Shown here in pieces: positions 45,481 to 59,854 of a stretch of DNA of 64,000 bases. Numbering within the stretch: position 1 is the stretch's first letter; the number at the start of each line of letters is the position of its first letter. A model generated the notes under the pieces. The model was not told the origin of the DNA. It searched no databases and saw only the letters and a list, made by a program, of their open reading frames with translations. Location: positions 1 through 64,000 of the forward strand of contig PDHQ01000127.1 of NCBI GenBank assembly GCA_003339415.1, read 5' to 3'. The stretch comes from Ophiocordyceps camponoti-saundersi (nom. inval.) (lineage: Eukaryota; Ascomycota; Sordariomycetes; Hypocreales; Ophiocordycipitaceae). A program made the translations under genes and the position numbers.

Positions 45481-48108
45481 AAAAGTAAAAAATATAGAAA
45501 GTTAATTAATTATCTTATAATTTCTTTAACTTATCTAAGGAGTATTACTTAAATAGCTATAAGAATTAAGTTAAAGAATATTCCGATATTACGATATAAA
45601 ATTTATATAATAACGGAAAACCGAATAGAATAGTTATATATTTATTAAAAGATTTCGCTTCCTTAACGCTAGTTTACTATTATTATTTTTAATATTCTTT
45701 ATTATAGCGAAGCTATAACGCTAATTCCTATCTTATATTATTAACTTACTATAATACTAAGTATAAGTATATAATTAGTAATTATATTAAAACCGATCTA
45801 ATATATATTTAGGATAAATTCTAAAACTAAATAAAGCTATAATATTAGCTTATTATATCTAAAGCTAAGATAGATAATAGAAGCTTACTTATCCTTTACT
45901 TATAAGAATAGCTAGTTATTATTCTCCGCCTCTCCTCTTAATATTATATATATTAAAATAATATTACTAAATATTTTTAAGATATTAAAGCGGAGAGTAT
46001 AATTTATATAAGTTTAGTATCGGTTTTCTTCTAAATATTAGCTACTAACTATTTAAGCTGCTTTTTACTTACTTAATTATATTATATTAGTATATTATAA
46101 ATAAAAAACTCTATTTAAGTATTTTTAAGGTTAGCTAGGATTATATAATATAAAGTTCTTTTTAATCTCCGTTTTCTTAGCCGATTTTAATTATTTTTAA
46201 GCTTTTAACTATTAAGTATATTTAATTACGAGGAAAGTCTTATATAAGTAAAAGGATTCTCTTAATTAAAAACTATATCTTAGTTATATTATTAGATATA
46301 TTTCCTTTACTTAATTTCTTATTTAAGTTTTATCTTTTTAATAAAACGCGTTTTTATTAATATTTATATTATTTTTATTAAAATAATATTTTATTATAAT
46401 AATAAAAGCTAATAATTATCTTTTACTAAAGTAGAAAATTAGCTCTTAATAATTAAACTCCTTAACTAAAACTTATATACTAAGCTTAATATAGATATTA
46501 TTATAATATTATAAGACGCTTACTATTAACTTAGCACTTAAGAATAACCTTAAATTATTAAGTTACGATAATTCGCTATTATAGCTTTATAAGCTATTAG
46601 TAAGGTATTAAAAAAAGAACTTAAAAAATAATTAAAGTATTAGTTACTACTAGCTAATAATAATCTCTTACTAGCGATAACTAATACTTTACTAAAAGCT
46701 CCTAGATTTAAACTAAAAATTACTAAACTTAATAACTAGTTAATATAGAGATACTTAACTTTACTAATAGTTAACTTAAATATAAAAAAAGAAACCCTTT
46801 TTACTATATCTATATCTTTTAAGTATTTTTACGGTTTCTAAGAAATTTCTTTAATAGCTATATAAAGGCTTTATTTTATAACCTTAAGCGTTCGTAAACT
46901 AAGTATATAAATATTTAGATAAAATTTTTCTAATATTAAGCGATATAAGATAAGTTAAAGAAACTTAGGTCTTACGATACTTATTAACTATTAATAAATA
47001 ACTAAATATTAAGCTACTAAAAATAAGTATTTATTTATAAGTTTAATAAGAATAGCTTTAATATAAAGTATAAAGCTTATATAGTTATTTAAGGCGATTT
47101 TTAAAAAGAGTCTAACTTACCTCTCTATACCTTAACTTTACTAATAAAGTCTTATAAACTATTAATAGGTTTTATAATATCTTATAACTTTAAAATATAT
47201 TAGTTTAACCTTATTAACGCCTTCCTAAACTTTACGCTATAATAAGATAAATAAGTATTTTATTAATTACTTAATAGTTTTAAGTAACTTAGTAAAGTTA
47301 TGCTCCCTTTTTTAATATAAGACTTTTTCGGCTTACCTTCTTCGTAAGGGTTTTATTTCTCTTAAAAAGATAATTATATCTAGATTAAAGATTCTCTAAT
47401 TCTTTTCCTTTATATCGATAATCTTAGCTTAATATATTTACCTTAAAATAAGGGGGTAAGGTTTTCCTTAATAAACTTAAGAAAGATTTTATAATCTTAA
47501 ATTTAGGAGGTTTATCGTAGTTTTTTAGATTAATATATAACGGGATAAGATAATATAATAAATTTTTCTCTTATAATAAGCGTATACTAAGAAACTTAAT
47601 ATAAAATTTAAGATATAAATATAGAAAAAATTCTTTAAGGCGTTTTCGCTTAAGAAACTCTTTTTATAAAAAGGATAAATAACTCCCTAGTAAGTAATAC
47701 TATACTAACTATATATTAACTTTATTAGTTACGTAGTAATTATTATTCGGTAAGATTTTATAAAATCTATTAGATATATATATTTAAGCTATATTTTAGA
47801 ATTTACTTTTCTTTTACTAAACCTAAGACCTATACTTTATATTTTATAGAAACGAGTTAAAATCCGTATTACTATATACGGAATACTTTAATAATACTTA
47901 ATTCGTAAAGATACTTAAAAGGAGGAGTACTTTTAGATATATTATATATTTCTTTAATATTATATTTTAATATAATTAGGAAACTAAAAGACGATTATAA
48001 TAAGCATTATTAAAGTAAAACTACTTACCCTTACTTTTATAGTAAAAAAACTAATTGCCTTTTATCGCCTCGGCGATAAATTTCGTATTATTCTTTTAAA
48101 CTTTTCGA
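45481..48108. pseudogene. RIP-mutated relic, unrecognised
   Basis: AT-rich with stop-riddled coding-like stretches in several frames. Hydrophobic T-rich parts at about 46190-46400 and 47290-47480 suggest minus-strand coding of basic or charged residues. No motif could be matched to a family. Confidence 0.4.
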
Positions 48109-48897
48109 AGTTTTTTTATAATAATATATAAATAAAACGCTTACTAACGGAAAATATATTAAAGCTATTAACTAAGCTACGATATATTAATATTTTTTTT
48201 TTTTTAATATTAGCTATAATAGGAGATTTAAGATATATATATTAAAATCGCTTAGATTTAAATTTTAGCTAAAGTTAAAAATAAGTTTATAAAACCTATT
48301 TAAGGATAATTACTTAAGGAATTATAAAATAAACTTAAGCTTTAAAGTAAGGCTAATTAGCTTACTATAAGTTATATATATTTTATTTTACTTTATATAT
48401 CTTATTTTAACTTATATTCTAATATTATTATTCGGGTAAGCGTTATTCTTTTAGATTTACTAAATATAAATAATTTTATATTATCTTAAAAGTTTAGTTA
48501 TAACTCTATTAATAACGCTCCCTTTTAGCGTTTACTTAACGCTATTAAGTAAAAGTAAGTTTATAAGGATAGGGTATTCCTATAAGCTAGGTAATAGTAT
48601 AGTAAAAATATAAAGGCGATAGGAGGCCGCTATACTTATCTTTAACTTTAGGGCTATTTTTTAGCTTAATAACTTCCTTTTCTTTCGTAAGGTTATCGTT
48701 ATCCGGAATAGTAATAGCTAATTAAGTAAATAAACTAGCTATTTTAGTAGCGCGCTAGAATATATAGTAATAAGTATAGCTAGCTTAGATATATAACCTA
48801 TAAGCTTTATATTAGAACCTTTTAAAAGAAACGTAATACTTAAAAAAATAAGCTAAAGTTTATTAACGCGGGTATTACTTATAAGGTATAGCGTTAG
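48109..48897 (-). repeat. Dispersed repeat R1, copy 2
   Basis: Colinear with 24721-25503, including the TTAGCGTTTACTTAACGCTATTAAGTAA segment and the closing GGTATAGCGTTAG. Most differences are transitions. Confidence 0.82.
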
Positions 48898-49419
48898 TAA
48901 AACCGTAACTTTATATAAGAAGTATATAGAAATATCTATTATTATATATAATTTAACTTTTAACTATCTATAACGGAGTTATAATAAGGGCTTAGAGGGT
49001 AACGTTATATATAAGCGTAGCGAGTGCTTATATTTCGGCGTCCTAAAAAGAAGCTTTATATTTTTTTTTTTTTTTCTTCTAAGAGTCTTAAATATAAAGA
49101 ATTTATAAGGAGAGATTTATATTAATATATAATATATTTAATATATTATTTATCTAGGGATCGGCTATTATAATACTAAGTAGGTAGTATTTTCTATTAA
49201 TACCCCTTTATATAAGAATAGGAAACTTTATTTTTAAAAGTAATATAAAAAAGAAAAAAGAAGCTACCGAAAGAAGGAGAAGAAGAGGATAAATAAAGAA
49301 GAAAGGTAAAAGAGGATAAGGAAAAAAGAAAAGAAGAAAAGAAAGGGAGAAGGGAAGAGGGCTATTTATACCCTTTTAAGATATCTTATTAAGCTTAATT
49401 AATTTATAAGTATAAAAGA
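48898..49419. other. Unassigned sequence with a purine tract and hairpin
   Basis: A GA-rich tract at 49250-49355 is followed by GAGGGCTATTTATACCCTTTT, similar in arrangement to 43911-43983 in the copia element. This may be the 3' end of another, lost element. Confidence 0.45.
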
Positions 49420-49576
49420 GTAATAAACGAATAGATATCTCCCTTAGGGAATAAGAAAAGTAATAAATAAGTTTATTTTTTAAAAGATAAGAAGAGTAAT
49501 AAATAAGTTTATCCCTTAGAGATAGGAAGGATAATTAATAAGTTTATTACCTAAGGGATAAGCAAAGTAGTTAAAA
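49420..49576. repeat. Decayed patch of the 36-bp minisatellite (second)
   Basis: About four units recalling CCCTTAGGGATAAGAAGAGTAATAAATAAGTTTAT. It resembles the patch at 6679-7064 more than the clean arrays, with the variant AGTAATAAATAAG shared. Confidence 0.78.
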
Positions 49577-50215
49577 AGATATATATATAAAGTCTTTTAC
49601 GTTTTTTTTTTTTCGCTTTAAGGTTTCGATAATCTCTTCTTATAATTTTTAAAAATAAGGTTCTAGCTTATTAAATACTTCTAAATAAGCTTATAAGCTT
49701 AAGTAAGTATATTATATATATATATATAAGAAAGTATCTCTTTTATATTATAAAAGTAAGTATTAGTCTTATAAATAATAGTTATAAACGTAAAAAGGAA
49801 ACGGTTTTTAGAGAATAGTTATAAGTATATATCTAAGCGGTAAGATTAAAGCGTTATTATTTATATTTACTACTTATAAAAAAGGATATCGGTCCCTATT
49901 ATATTTTTAGATAAGACTTAAGAAATAATATCTAAATCTAAAAAATAAAAAGTAAAGGAAAATTATTATACGGTTTATTTTATAAACTTTACTTATAGTT
50001 ACTACTAAGCGTAGCTAGTCTTATATTTTAGGGACTAGCTTAGCTATATAAATATAGTAAAGTTATTATTATTATTATAAGTATTTAAAATATCGATACC
50101 TTTATTAGTGCTAATATTATATTCTAATAAAAATAAAAACTTCTTAGGGCTAGGTACGTCCCCTCCTTAGTTTAGAAAAATAACGCGCTATTAGCTAAAA
50201 TATATACTTATACTT
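49577..50215. other. AT-rich sequence with R7-like fragment
   Basis: The part at about 49975-50125 (AAGCGTAGCTAGTCTTATATTTTAGGGACTAG, then AGTAAAGTTATTATTATTATTATAAGTATT) resembles R7 at 9640-9800. Otherwise nothing. Confidence 0.45.
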
Positions 50216-50220
50216 ATAAA

Positions 50221-50426
50221 AGCTAGATAAGCTAACGATAAAAGGATTAAATAAGCTAATTATAAGTATAAGAAATAAGCTTAATATAAAGATTAATAAG
50301 TGCCCTTATTTATTAATATATATATATATCTTTTAGGAATAGCTGCCCCCTTATATAAGCAGTTAAGTAAATATTAATTATATAATTAAAATAATATAAT
50401 CCCCTTTTAACCTTCCCCCTCTAGCT
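50221..50426. repeat. Left LTR of the 9.3-kb element
   Basis: Starts AGCTAGATAAGC and ends CCCTCTAGCT. About 17 differences from the right LTR, all but one transitions and no indels. It contains CCCCTTATATAAGCAG, a TATA-like palindrome readable on either strand. Confidence 0.88.
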
Positions 50427-53400
50427 AGTTTATTACTAATACTAAAATAATAAATTAAAGTCTAAAAGTAAAATAGATAAAAAAGAGGATAAAAAGTAAA
50501 ATAATAAATAAAAGGGGAATAAATAAATAACGAAGGGAATAAATAAGCTATAATAACTAAGTAAATAATTAAACCTTACTAGATTCTATTATAAATAAAG
50601 ACTTTATAGATAAAGTCTTCTAGTTAGGCTTCGTTAATACCTTAATAATATTTAAAGTCTATTTAAAAAAAACCTAATTATTACGAAGTTTTTTTCGCAG
50701 CTTACTATTTTCCTCCTTAAGTGCTTAAAGCTTATCGTTAACCTTTATTATTTACTTAGTAAGAGGTAATAAATATCTAAGTTTAAGGTTATTAACTTTA
50801 AAAAGAGCGTTAATCTTCTTTTATATTCTAGTTATAAATATCTCTCTATCTTTTCTATTATCTCTAATAGTCGCCTAATTAGTTTAGTTATTATTATTAT
50901 TAATAACTCTTATTATTATTAGTTTAACTACTATTAATTTAGCTACTATTATTAGCTTAGTAGCAGTAATCTTTATAAAAATATTATTTATTTATTAGTT
51001 AATAACTTAACTATTATTTAAGGAAGAGTTAAAACTAGAAATAGCGATAAGAGGAGCTTTATTAACTATAAGAGTCTAGGTTAATATACCTTATTTAAAA
51101 TAGCTTATCTATTTCGTTATATAACCCTTAGTTATAAGCGTTATCTTAATAGCTATCGCTAGTAATAATAATAATATTATAGCTAATATCTTCGGTAGCG
51201 GCTTTTAAGCTAGTAATTTTTATCGCTTATATTATATAGCTACTTAATAGTTTATATTATTCTATACTATATTATAAAGTAATTATTTTAGCATATTTTA
51301 GCCGGTATTTAATAGCTTAGCAAGGGCTATTATAGTTTATATAATATTAATATTAGAATCTAAGTTAGTTTATAAGTTATTAATCCGTTTAGTAGTCTTT
51401 ATTAGTGCTATATATATCTCGATCTTATTACTTAACGCCGGGTATAATATATAATAAATTCGATATAATACCGCTCGATAAATCTAGCGTTTAAAGTATC
51501 CGATTTAAAATATTATTATACTCTTAATTAAGAGGTTATTAGGAGGGTATTAAATATAATTATTAACCTTAAGCGTTAAGCTATAGAAGTCTTATAAAGG
51601 CGTCTAAGCTAGGGTAAAGAATATAATGCTAATATTATTAGCGATAAGGAATAGCTTCTTTAAGGTATATAAGTATATAAGTAAATATTATAACTTAAAA
51701 GCCTCCGCTTCGAAAATACTTTAGAACTTAATAATATAAAGTATAACCTTTTTATTTTCTATCTTTATCTATATTATTCTAATAACTAGCTAAGCTACCT
51801 ATTAGCTATTCTAAGCTTTATTTTTAAAGTTACTATTAGCTAGCTTAATTATATAATTTATTACTTTCTTTTAAGATTTTAAAATTTTAATCTATTTAAA
51901 ATAGTAATTACGGGTAAGGTAAGCGTATACTTAGTTAAATTTTACTTTAGAAGCTACTTATATAGGGGCTGCCTTTTTAGCTAGCTTATCGTTATTTACT
52001 AATAGAGGCGAAAGGTGCTTATCCGTTAGCTCCCTTTTAGCACTTTATCTTAGCTTACGGAAAATAAAGTTTATATTTTATAACTAAAGGAAGTAGTTAT
52101 ATAATATTCTTATAGGTAAAATATATTTATCCGGGCGAATAAAACGCTTCTTATTATAATAATCCTTATAAAATATTTTAAATAATATTCCTTAAAAGTC
52201 CTTATCTTTATTATAAACGTTAAGCTCGCTTAATAATTAGTATAGTATATTTTCGTTATCGGAAATATAGTTAGGCGTTTTTTTTTAAGTTTTCGTATCT
52301 TAAAATATACTTATTATAAGGGCCTTACTCTTAGATAGTCGCGGGGCTATTTTAAAAAAAAAAAAGGTAAGAGAAATATAGATAAGTTATAAAAAGGCTT
52401 GAAAAATAAAAATATATAATAGTGCAGTTCTATTATAGTACGTAGTTAGTTAAAAAGTAAATATTACGGGAGGATAAGAAGGTAAAGTTACGAAACTATA
52501 AAGTAAGGAAAAGAAAAGTATATAAAGGAAAAGAGGAAGGAAAACGATATAGTTATACTTAAAGTTTTTATAAGCCTACTAGCTTACTAAGTAGTAGCTA
52601 GTTATTAGGCTTTAAATAGTTAAGTTAGTTATAGTATTTCTTTAATAAGTCCTTATAAAATAATAGCCCCTAAGCCCTTTTAATAAATAAATAGTTAATA
52701 TACCTTAATATTTAAGATATTTTCCTAACTTAGTAGTATAGCTTAAATAGCCTAATTTACGTTAGCTTAAGTTTCCTAATAGCTCCGTTTATAGTTAGAT
52801 AAACTTATATACTAGGGGTTAAACTAAACTTATCTCTTTTATTATAGATAAATATTTTATAATATATAATCTTATTAAACTTACCTTTAGCTGCCTATCT
52901 CCGGTATTTAGCTTAGCTTATAAATTCTATAATAAGGTTAGTATATCTCCCTTATAAGGGCTATTTTACCTACTCCCCTAATCTTAAAGCTTTACGTAAT
53001 AATTCTATAAATTAAAATAGGTTTAGACTAGTTTATATTATTCCGTAAAGCACTTTAGTAAGTAAGTAGCTTAAAGTCCTAATAACTTTATAGTTAAGTT
53101 ACTATATAACTATTAGCAGATATTTAAACTAAGTATTTTTAGGAGGCTATAATCTTTTTAAAAGTTATTAAAAGATCTTATTTATTATCTTAACTAAGCT
53201 TACGCTATAATATAACTTAGATAGCGCTATTACTTAAAGTATATCTTTTACTATTAAGAAAGCTAAAACTTCCCTTAATAAAAAAGCGGAACCTAAGTTA
53301 GAGTAAATAGCTATAAATATAATTATAATAAAGTTTAGCTAATTTCTTAGCTTAATAATAGTCTCTAAAGCTCCCGTTATTTAGTAGGCTATAAGCTATA

Positions 53401-56400
53401 TAAAATAAGAGAAATAGTTAACTAATATTAATATAAATTTAATCTTATTTGCAGCTATTAGGAATAATTTTATATAGTTTATAATAAGGACCTAAAAGGG
53501 TGCTAAAATATAAATTAGCTAATCCGGCGCTTTTAGCTTTTAGTTAGAATATAAAGTATATTCTTTATAACTTACTATATAGGATATAATATCCTAAGCT
53601 ATACTAGGCTAAAAAATATATATATAGAGTTATTAACGCGTAGTATTTAGCTTAAAGTAGCTACTTAAGTTGTAAGCTTAATAAAGTACTTATAAGATCT
53701 TATATTAAAGGAGGTATCTCTACTACTTAGTTAAATAACTCCCTTTATATAATAAGGTATTTATTTATATTAACTATTTAAAAAATACCGCTTATTATTT
53801 AATATAATTTACTAAAATACGATTAAGTTTATTAGGAACTTTACTATATTATAGCTAATTAACTATATCTATATAGTAGTAGTTTATATAATAGTTTAAT
53901 AGCTTTAATATCTTATCTGTCTCTTTTATAAGTACTATAGCTGCTCGGAGGTTTACTTAGGTCTTATTATCTTATTTTTCCTAAGTTTATAAAGCTAATA
54001 AGGTATTCTATTAAAGTATAGTTAGTTATAGTAAAGGGGTGCTTATTTTATTAGTAGGTAGTTTCTTAAAAAGTATACCTGCTAGGTATTTAAGAAGCGC
54101 CTTATAGCCTTATAAGCTATCTTTCTATTTTTATAGTCCGGTATTAATATTAACTATTCCCTAATTAGTAACGTCCGTAGCTTAGTATTTATCTAATAAG
54201 AAGATAGTTCTAAATAAACTATCTATAGCCTAGTTTCGCGAACCCTTAATATAGGCAATCTTAATATTTAGTAGCTATAGCTTAATTACCTATTAAGCGT
54301 AGATACTTTTATAGCCCTTAGAAATTAGGAACTATATAATAAGGAAGTAGTCTATAAAAATAGTTAATTTATCTACTATACGGAATAAATATTAGTAGTA
54401 ATAGCAGAATTCGATTAAAGTATAAAGTTCCCGCTTATATATTTTATAATTACGCTATATCTTCGTAAAAAGAAAGGAGTTATATAAAATTAGCACTAAG
54501 CTATCTCCTTATTACTATAAAATAATATAACTTACTTTAAACTTTAAAGTATTTATATATATAAGTACTAGCTTATTAAGTTAAGGCCTGTAAATAGCTA
54601 CTACTACTTTAGTAAGAGACTTAAAAATTATAAAAAATAAAGCTTTAGATAGCCCTTATAAGAAGGGAATATTTCTAGTAAGTCGTATTAATAGTTAAGA
54701 GAACTCCGCGTAATTAACTATTTATCTCCGGTAAGGTTTAATTACTTTAAGGAATACTTTAACTTACCTTTAATTTATTAGCACTAGCTATTTTTAGATT
54801 TTCTAAAGCCTCCTAAGCTTAATTATAATCTATTTACCTATATAATATATTTATCCTATTATTAAGATTTTTATTATATTAAGAAAAACCTTTTTAAAAC
54901 TTAACCGGAGTAAGGCTTATAATAATCTAAGTAGAAAGTAGTTCCTAATAAACGCTTATTATTTTTTAAATATAGTATATTTTAAGAAGATATTATTTAT
55001 ATAGTTATTAAGAGGCGTAATATAATAGCTTTTAGTAAGGACCGCTAATAAAAATAGTTCGGGCAGAGGTTTAAGTATAGCCTTAAATACTAGCTTTATT
55101 ATTTTAGTAAAGCTATAAGCTATAAATTAGGTCCCTTAAGGGAGCCTTATAAGCTATAATTAGGAAAAACTAAAGATTTAAAATACTAGAACGTAGCGTA
55201 GTTTAAATACGATAAATATAGCTTAGTAGCTATACTTTAAGTTAAATATACTAAATAAATATATTCTTAAATTAAAAAGTTTATTATAAAGCTTTAATAA
55301 TAATAAGATAATAATACTTAGTAAGTCTTCGTTAATATTATAGTAGTTAATTATTAATCGTATTTTAGCTTATAAGTTAGACTTATTCTTAACTACTATA
55401 ATAAGTTCCGCTAACTATTAGCTTAACTTATTATTAGCCGCTATTATATACTTATAGATTCCTAAGTTAATATTCTTATAAATAATTTTATTTATTTAAT
55501 ATTATTTTAAAGTACTTTATTTTTTCTTCTTATTACGGTATTATAGTTTAGTTTCTAATATAATTTTTAGGTAATATAAGAATAAGTTTATAGATAATAT
55601 ATTACGTATATCCTAACCCTTAAAATTATAATAAGTATAGAATATATATATAATCTCCTCTCTTAAATAATCTAGGACTAAAAGTCTAAGCGTAATACTA
55701 TAAGCGTTAAACTATATTATAACTAAACGTTTATTAATAAAATTATTAATTTCTTATCGCTAAACTTTCCTTTATATTAAGAATAGTAACGCTAATAGCT
55801 TATCTGCTTATAGCTTAGGCTAATATTATTTACTTAACTATTATTTAGTTATAAGTTTAGTAACTAGATTACTTTATAATTATTAAGGACCTTTAAGTAT
55901 AGTCTTTATAATAGCTATAGTTAAGGAAAGAAGATTAAAATCGATAAGGGGGTAATAGTAAGAAGTAAGAGTATAATTTATATAAAAGTCTATCTAAGTT
56001 TATATATATATAGCTTACCTTATTAATCTAAGGGGCGTAGCTTATAAATAAAGTAATCGGGTTTATAATAAAATATATAAAGTCTAAACTAATAATAATA
56101 TTTCTAATTAGCTGCAGTTTTATAACTTACTTAGGTTAGCGCTAATAACTTAGTTTAATAATTTAATCTAGTTATCGTTATTATTCTTAGAAGTTAAGTT
56201 CTTAGAAGAGGTCTTAAAGTCGTTCTCGTTATCGCTATTTATATTTTTAAATATTAATTTAGGAAGCTTAATAAACTTCCTTAAGATAAATAGGGCGTTA
56301 AGCGCTAGGACTAACTTCTATCTTAGCGATATAGCTATTTATAGGCCTTATAAGGCTACTAGTATATTACCTTAATTACGATCTTTAATTATTAAAATAC

Positions 56401-59338
56401 CGGTTTTAATATAAATAATAGCGTTAATATTAAAAAGCTAAAGTATACCTAATAGAAAAGGTAAGTTATTAACTACGTTATTATTTTTAAGCTTAACGAT
56501 CGCCTAGACTTTTTTAATTACTCTAAAAACGTTTATATTTAGGATAGTAAAGTTATAAATAGGAATTTACGATCTATCTATAACTTTTATAGCTAGCTTA
56601 CTAAACTTAATATCTTTTAAGTTTATAACGGGGATTTTATTATAATTAGCAAAATCGTAGTTAATAAAACTTACCTAAAACTCTTAGTCTATTATTATAT
56701 TTTTATTTACTAGCTTTAGGGACTTATTTTTACTATTAACTTAGAATAAGATAGTATATAGAACTTTAAAAGTTTTATAATTTTTAGTTTCTTTAATTAA
56801 ATAGGTATTTATATCTTACCTAGCTAAGTTAACTCTATTACTACTAATATATACTATTTTAAACTTGCCCTTACTCTTACTTTTAGCCTTTATCTTAATA
56901 AAGGTCTATCTCTTACGTAACGAGAGATACCTAAATTACTTAGCCCCTTTTAAACTTACCTGCTAGAAATCTATTAGATTAATAAGTATAATAAATCTCT
57001 TCGCTAGTTTAATCTAATTAATATTACCTAGGCTATCTCTTACTTAAATTTCCGCTAAACTTTTAGCTCTCTTTTTCTTATTAGCTATTATACTCTTCTT
57101 AGCACTTAATAGTCTTAGCTAATTAAGCACTTTAGGCGTTTTATAATATAAGGTTACCTCTAAGTTTAAATTATTCTTAAATATTTCCTTTAAAAGTATC
57201 GGGTTAATTAATCTCTTTTTAATCGGTAGTTTACTAAGTCTTACCGCTATAACTAGCACCGTAAGTATATCGTAAACTATTTCGCTAAGCTTAATATTAT
57301 CCCTATTAATTATAGCGATAAATTTAAATTTAGCGGGGAGTATATTAGTATTATTAGTGCTATCTATAACTTTCTTTTTAGATTAATTAATTCTTAAGCT
57401 AATAATATTAATATAAATAGTTTTACTCTTATTTATAAAAGTATTATAAAGTTTCTTAAGCGGACTCTAGCTAAGGTTCCGCTTTATAAGATTCTAATAC
57501 TTTAAGTTAACTTAATAAGCCGTAATAAGCTAAGCTATTTATAGCGGTGCTATAATTATTTACTAGGGGGGTAGCTATAAGCCTCTATTAATTAAAGTTA
57601 ATCTTCTTAAGATATTTTTCTCTTAACCTTAAAGCTATTACGCTTCGGGAGTAATATAAGATATAGCGTAGTGCTTAAGTTACCTATATTTAAAATAAAT
57701 AACTTAGTTTAGTAGAAAGGAAAGTAAACTATTTATATATATATTAGTCGAGTTTTTTAGGTTTACTTAGTTAACTTATCTATTATTATTATTACTATAG
57801 CCTTCGCGATAGCCTCCGTAATACTTACTCTAGTAATTATTCTAACGGTAGTTATTTAAAAAGCGATAAAACCTACCTTAACCTTTATAATAAGTCCTAT
57901 AATTTAAGCTATTAAGATAATCTATCTAATTTAAACGAATATTATTTCTAAAATATCCTATTTAGTTAAGTTAGTCTTAGTAGCTTACTATAATTATATT
58001 AATAATAGCTTAGGGAGTTAATATTTACTAATAGGGCTTATATCCTAATCTCTCCTTAACTAATATATTAAGGGAGTAACTAAACTTCTCTTAGAAGAGC
58101 TATCGTATAATTAAAGCTATTACTACCTGCTTATAAGCTTAAGGCTTAACTTATTCCGTAAGATAAATATTCTTAGCTACTTAGACAATATCTTATACTT
58201 CTATAAAACTTAAAGCTATTATAGCTTATTAAGTAGTTATAATATATTAAAGTTCTTAGTTAGCTATACTTATAATAAACTTTTAGATAATTATACTAAG
58301 TATAGCTATTTTTAATAAAGGAAGGACTTATATAGCTAATACTTAGTCTTATCCCCTAATAAACTAAAATATCTAGCGAGTATAATTATAATATATTTAA
58401 AGTAACTTACTATCTTACTAGCTAAATATTATTAGTACTTAAAATTACTATAAGATATAGTTTAAAGTAAATCTTTCTTTAAGTAATATTTATAAAACTT
58501 TTAAATTTACTTCGGTTACTATATTATTCTTAGTACTAATATAGATATTATAAAGTAATATATTACTATTAACGAAATCGGCAGCTACGCTTACTAAGCT
58601 AATATTAATTACTCGGATCTTATTATTATAATAAAGTATATCTTTATTTAAGTAAATAAATATAAGGTTAATTATTTTTAACTAATAATAAGCGCTATAT
58701 ATCTTATTAAACTTACTAATATCCGCTTATATTAGGGGCTTAATTTATTAGCTATACTTACTATCTTAATAAGGCTAATCTTAGGAGGCTATAAGGTTAA
58801 GCTAATACTTACTTAAGGTATATATAGCTAATACCTTTATAATAACGTTATTTAAAAAGATTAGTTCTAGGTTATAAATAAAGTAAGATAAAAGATAAGA
58901 CGCGAAAAAATAAAGGCTAAGTTAATTTAGTATATCCTAGGTTATATATATATATATAAATAAAGGAAGAGAAGAAGAATAAAATAATAGAGAGTAGAAA
59001 AAAGGGGGCAACTCGTGTCTTATCGAAAAAGGAGTTAATATAGTTAGTAAGGCAGGACTTATCTATTATCTCCTTTAATTAAGGCAGGCGACGTAGTAAG
59101 ACTACCTTATTAATCCGTATAACTTCCCGATTATTAAGCGAATTATTATTAGGAAGGAACTTAATTACTAAGTAAGTAAGTTAGTTAAAAAAAGAGTAAA
59201 AAGTAAAGTTCTTAATAATATCTTAAAAGCCTTAAGTTTATTATTATATTAAGTTAAGTATAGTCGCGTTCTTAAGCGTATACGGTAATTAGTAATTAGT
59301 GCTAAAAAATTAATCCCCCCCCCCTTATCTTAGTTACT
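50427..59338 (-). pseudogene. Interior of the 9.3-kb LTR element, coding relic
   Basis: Stop-riddled on both strands with TG and CA depleted. On the minus strand, 57800-57960 reads as Tyr/Asn/Gly/Arg-rich sequence resembling the basic tail of a gag protein after a possible mutated CxxC pair (TAT-TAT-AAA-GGT). Near 53300-53350 the minus frame contains KKLAKLYYNYIYSYL, faintly reminiscent of an integrase segment. Neither is conclusive. The long interior could include nested insertions. Confidence 0.4.
59315..59324 (+). repeat. C10 homopolymer next to the right LTR
   Basis: Ten C about 14 bp inside the right LTR of the 9.3-kb element. Read on the minus strand it is a G run just after the presumed primer-binding segment. 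Confidence 0.9.
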
Positions 59339-59544
59339 AGCTAAATAAGCTAATAATAAAGGGATTAAATAAGCTAATTATAAGTATAAGAAATAAGCTT
59401 AATACGAAGATTAATAAGTGCTTTTATTTATTAATATATATATATATCCTTTAAGAATAGCTGCCCCCTTATATAAGCAGTTAAGTAAATATTAATTATA
59501 TAATAAGAATAACGTAATCCCTTTTTAACCTTCCCCTTTTAGCT
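59339..59544. repeat. Right LTR of the 9.3-kb element
   Basis: Starts AGCTAAATAAGC and ends CCTTTTAGCT, 206 bp. It retains CG at two places where the left copy has TA and is mutated at others, so neither copy is uniformly ancestral. Confidence 0.88.
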
Positions 59545-59549
59545 ATAAG

Positions 59550-59854
59550 TATAGTATATACTTACTTATTAGTAAAACACGCCGTAGTACGTACCTTTTT
59601 ATAAACTTACTTCGCCTATTAATAATAGCCGGTACGTACTTAACTACTTTACTTTTAACAATATTTTATAAAAATATAACTATTATTAGTTTTTTTTACT
59701 ATATCGCTAAGGCTAAAAGTTAGATATAAAAAACTAAGCGGAGGAAGCTATAAAAGGTAAAAAGAAACTAAATATTTCTACTAATATTCTTATAACTATT
59801 ATAGATATTTATAGACGCCGCGAAATAAGTTATAAAAATTAGAAATATAAATAG
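59550..59854. other. Unassigned spacer
   Basis: Includes a small inverted arrangement of GTACGTAC (59600-59640: GTAGTACGTACC and GGTACGTACT), perhaps an old element end. Nothing else seen. Confidence 0.4.

Larger units (their letters stand above)
50221..59544 (-). mobile_element. LTR-bounded element, ~9.3 kb, RIP-inactivated
   Basis: Direct repeats of exactly 206 bp at 50221-50426 and 59339-59544 bound an 8.9-kb interior. The outer 5 bp are ATAAA (50216-50220) and ATAAG (59545-59549), which would be one target duplication with a single G-to-A change. Size suggests a Ty3/gypsy-type element, but I could not secure a reverse transcriptase motif. Minus-strand coding is favoured by a glycine/asparagine-rich gag-like stretch near 57800-57960 and a primer-site-like segment next to the right LTR. 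Orientation remains tentative. Confidence 0.75.

Noticed and set aside
50221..59544. Definite Ty3/gypsy assignment
   Set aside because: Size and LTRs fit, but no reverse transcriptase YxDD box or integrase core could be located on either strand by eye.
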